From contig NC_064753.1 of assembly GCF_011397635.1 (NCBI RefSeq), forward strand, positions 41,211,822 to 41,275,821: DNA of 64,000 nt, written 5' to 3'. Under the pieces are notes generated by a model. That model made no database searches. It worked only from the letters and a program-made list of their open reading frames with translations, and was not told the origin of the DNA. Positions 60,461-64,000 of the stretch are shown here, one piece after another (the stretch's first letter is position 1; each line of letters opens with the position of its first letter). Source of the DNA: Epinephelus fuscoguttatus. Lineage: Eukaryota > Chordata > Actinopteri > Perciformes > Serranidae. Made by a program: the position numbers and the translations under genes.

Positions 60461-62054
60461 CCACAATGATGGTGAGAGAGACACTGGTGGACAGAAACAG
60501 TCCCTCAGACTCAAAAAGCAAGGGCTTCTTTTCAGAGCCACCATTTTGCAGAAGCATTTAACAGTCATACAGGCAAATAAATCTAATTTCTACAACCAGA
60601 GCAACAGGATGGATGCATGAAATCCCTTTTAAACAACTGATGTAGTTGTTAAAGGGAATGCTTGAAAATGAAGGAAATCTGTTACTTGGGTAAAAGGATG
60701 CAGGCTGAGGGTAAGTGGGCACCCCAGAAATGTCCAATTCCTTATTAGAGAATAACTCTTGGAATGTGTTTATCATAACAAGGCATGAACACATTACTTG
60801 GTGACATTTTGAATCCATTAGACGTCGTTGCTCATCTCGTCAGTCCTGTCTGAATTTTAAAATGTCACAATATCTTTCAGACAGAAGTCTTGAATCCTCA
60901 ACTCCACTCCGACAACTCACTTTTCTCAAATCCTTCTCCAGATGTTTTAAAGGAGAGACTTAAATTGGTGGTGTGAGCTTCGGAAATACAGTCAGCAGTA
61001 CGAGATGACACTGAGTCTTGTTAGAGTGACTGTGAGTAAGCCTGAGATACACTGGAAGATTTAGCTGCCATACTGTCTTAATTAGAATTTGAGATGATGG
61101 AGTTTTGTTGGAGCTAAGTTTAACTTCTCTGTCTTTTGTGCTTAAATGTTATGATGTATTTGTGAAGGACAAAGAAAAGAGAAATGGACTGCATCTTACC
61201 TGTTGCTTCTTTTTCCAGTTAATTGTGGTTTTTAAGAAGTTAGGAGAGAGATTTCAGCGCCTAGGTGAGTCACTCAACCTGGCTAGTGCATCCAATTATG
61301 GAAAATTGTCTTAAACTGTCCTTATATTGCCCCAGGCCTGGTTCTTTTCGAGGAGGAACGTCCCCAGAGTTTAACAGCCTCTGCTCTCGTGTTTTGGTTA
61401 ATCCTCACCCGGTATTTGTGCTGCAGAAAAGTATCTGTCTCTATCCACTGCCCTGTCATATTCTCTTCATGCCATAAACACACGCACACTAGGATACTGT
61501 AAAAAGTCCTTGCTGTGTCAGCTCGGTCTACATTTGGCATTTCATAGAACAGGCGACCCCCCTTGAGAGGCTGCGTGTGTGTGTGTGGCTGCACATGTGT
61601 CTTAAACCCTCTGCACGCTGAGAGTAAGTGTGTCAGGAAGCGTTTAGAGTCAGTATATAAATCTACAGAGACTTGTGGTGCATGCAGCAGAAGTCGAGCT
61701 TCCCGCAATAAAAATAGGAATTAGCTTCACTAATTTTTCAATCTGACTAATGCAGGGGCTGTGAGGATAATTTTAATATTCCAGCACAGCTCTGGGTGCG
61801 GACTTCATGTCCTGCCTGTGGTTGTTGAAGGTTTATGGCAGTGACTAATTATCACAAACCAGATATATTCATCAGATGTTTCATCACTTCTCTCTACATG
61901 CTGAAGTTTTGGTTACTAGATGCACATGAGTGTAGCTGGACTGTTGGCTGGGATGTGTCTCAGCTGTTGGAGGGGTAATAATAGTATTTTCCTGTTTATT
62001 GATTATTACACTGAGTAGCTTGATGGGGACATTTAAACCGAGGCCAAATGATGG

Positions 62055-62205
62055 ATGGTAATAGACTGCACTTATACAGTATTGTAATTTTCTGCCTTAG
62101 TGGACAAAGGGCTTTACAATTAGCCATTCAATCACCACAGATGGTGGCAGAGCAGCCATGCAACGCACTGGCCTGGAAATCAGGAGCAATTTTGGGGTTC
62201 AGACA
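62055..62205 (-). repeat. Decayed SINE 3' part in reverse orientation
   Basis: AATAGACTGCACTTATACAG, CAAAGGGCTTTACAATT and later CAATTTTGGGGTTCAGAC correspond to the reverse complement of the SINE at 30188-30520. Confidence 0.5.
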
Positions 62206-63569
62206 ATATATGTTGGAACTGTGTACTCAGATTGCATGCACAGTGTTTTGTCTTCAAAATCCTGGTGGCAGTAAGGTTTGAGACTCTGGCTATTGAGTTG
62301 TTCAAATGCATCCTGGGACCTTTGTTGCATGTCATTTCCTTGTTGCTGCCAGCTCTCTGTTGTCTCCATCTAATAAATGTAAAATGATCCCTTAGAATAC
62401 AAAAAAAGTCATTTTTGCCCTACAGTAATGCATTAGCATTCAGAGGCCATTTCTCCCCAATGATGTGGAAGACACTTCAACAATCAAGATTTCACAGTCT
62501 GCTGCTAATGCATTGCATTCAACAATATGTAATCGAGATCATATCCCAGATTACAAACAATGAGCAAACATACACTTTGTGAAATGAATGGTTTTTTTGT
62601 TATATTTAAAAGGCTTTTATATTCAGCAGCTGATTCTCGAGTCTCAAATGTTGTCACATGCTTGAATGCATCAGAAACAGGAGGGTTTTTAAAACAAGCC
62701 CTGCTTGTAACATAACATCTGTGTGACAGAAATAAGTTAACTGAAATGAACTACCCACTGTATCAGCAGCAGTTGTCGAGCCTCTAATGGTTTTGTGGAA
62801 GGGGAAAAAAAAATCTGTTTTAAAGCCTGCTTTGGAAAATTGCCAGAAATGTTAAAGATTCATAATTTGTAGTTAAAAACAGCAACTTAACACTGCACTG
62901 CAAATCACTGTTCTACTGAGTTTTTGTGGTCAAAACTTCCAAGTTCGTCGCTCCCCAATCAGCTGACTCTGATATAAGCTCTGGGGGCAATGGCCATTGT
63001 GTGTTTTTCCATGCACAGATTACAGTTTTTAGCAACTTTATTTAGGTCCAGGTAACATTTCGGCTAATCTGTATGAACAAATAACTGTATATGAATGCAG
63101 ATCAATTAGAAAAATGCTAATAAAAAGCTTAATCATGAGATATTAGCTGATGGGATCCAAGATTGCATTTTGGCCAATGTGTTCCGCCTCTTTTGCTCTT
63201 CTCCTTATGGACTCTTTACCCAAAGCCTGCACAACATGATTGGCCAATACTACTCGAACTTCAATTGGAAACTAGAATGCTTCGGACACCAAAATCTTCT
63301 ATTGTTGCCCACAGATTCTGCATCCATATGCAGATATCTGTTTGGAGATTAGTTGCTTCCCTGACCACATTACTGCAGTAAGGTGGAGTTCAGCAAAAAC
63401 ACGATATCCAGTTGGCGTTAAGTCATAAGGGCTGAAACATACACTTGAATGGTCCTTTAAAACCATTGAGCTGACTCATCTATAATTGCATAATTGCTTT
63501 GTGGTGCATAATTTTATCAGATTGTTCTCATTTCAATTTGAAAGGGAGTAATGGAACAGCTACATTTTT

Positions 63570-63990
63570 AATTTTTTTTTATCCTTAATTTTTATTAGTT
63601 TTAACAAAAAGAAAAAAGCAGACAAAAACCAAAAACAGACAAAACCAACAACAACAGACAGGGACATCATAAGCAAAGGCAAAATGCCCAACATTGAGCA
63701 AAACAGAAAATAAGAAGAAGCAAGGTTACACTGCAATGCCTCTGACAACGGATCAACAAAGGTCCCCATGATCCCCAACTTTGACCCCTAGGCACCTCCA
63801 GGGAGGGAGAAATCTTCCAGTCATCCATGAGCCACCATCCATCCCGCATGTCCCAACACCAAGGGGGACAAAACAAAACTGACAAATAAAAGATCACTTC
63901 AAAGTCAAATAAGATTTCCATTTTTACAATGTTGTTCACATTTTTTAGTGGCATGTCTCAGAGAAAAAGTCACTTGTTCCATAACATAAA
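63570..63990 (-). mobile_element. Possible LINE 3' UTR in reverse orientation
   Basis: A T-rich lead (TTTTTTTTATCCTTAATTTT) followed by A-rich, AACAAAAAC-type text and then ordinary sequence resembles a reversed poly(A) LINE tail. Overlapping minus-strand ORFs have no recognisable domain. Confidence 0.3.
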
Positions 63991-64000
63991 TGTCCTTAAC

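Noticed and set aside
61190..61265. Pyrimidine tract plus AG as a possible DENND4C exon 4
   Set aside because: The following translation does not match the expected Trp-Gly-Ser-Ala-Val start of the next exon.

Overview
This is vertebrate nuclear DNA, almost certainly from a ray-finned (probably percomorph) teleost fish. The genes are intron-rich or sit in isolated coding exons with GT-AG junctions. The two recognisable proteins belong to vertebrate families. The spaces between them are filled with repeat families that I know to be abundant in percomorph genomes: short inverted-repeat DNA transposons, a tRNA-headed SINE, LINE 3' ends and long CA tracts. There are no prokaryotic features. Repeat family identifications rest on recall of consensus patterns, not on a search.

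Only two protein-coding genes can be supported. On the minus strand, 4007-5194 is a complete single-exon coding sequence for a 395-residue type II SOCS protein of the SOCS4/5/9 group, most like the fish-specific SOCS9. It has a conserved N-terminal block, a ten-histidine run, an SH2 domain and a C-terminal SOCS box. On the plus strand, the 5' part of a DENND4C orthologue runs from a CpG-rich promoter and non-coding first exon (about 31.29-31.63 kb) through coding exon 2 (start codon 51500, donor after 51810) and exon 3 (59090-59336). It then continues beyond the right edge. The two exons join in frame to give the first 186 residues, which correspond to the N-terminal MABP domain ahead of the DENN module. 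Intron 1 is about 19.9 kb, intron 2 about 7.3 kb, and intron 3 is at least 4.7 kb.

Layout: 1-2.1 kb is anonymous DNA with a decayed hAT end. From 2.1 to 5.2 kb lies the SOCS gene with its probable 3' UTR. From 5.5 to 31.2 kb is an intergenic repeat field holding several copies of a MITE with TTAAAGGTCC-type ends, a Penelope-like fragment with a GIY-YIG motif, an 815-bp element with perfect 18-bp terminal inverted repeats, L2-like LINE tails, SINEs and microsatellites. From 31.3 kb to the end is DENND4C, whose introns hold more of the same, including a nested hAT-in-hAT insertion whose empty site can be read from a sister copy 2 kb away, and an 821-bp hAT element with a 7/8 matching target duplication.

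The genes are arranged head to head but about 26 kb apart, so no shared promoter is implied. SOCS proteins are Elongin B/C-Cullin5 substrate receptors that damp cytokine and growth-factor signalling. DENND4 proteins are exchange factors for Rab10-type GTPases in membrane traffic. I see no functional link between the two. I found no strong candidate for an entirely new system. The best second looks are the altered SOCS-box and SH2 positions, the short upstream ORFs in the DENND4C leader (one overlapping the start codon), two strong hairpins, and a transposon that appears to carry an exon-like coding fragment.
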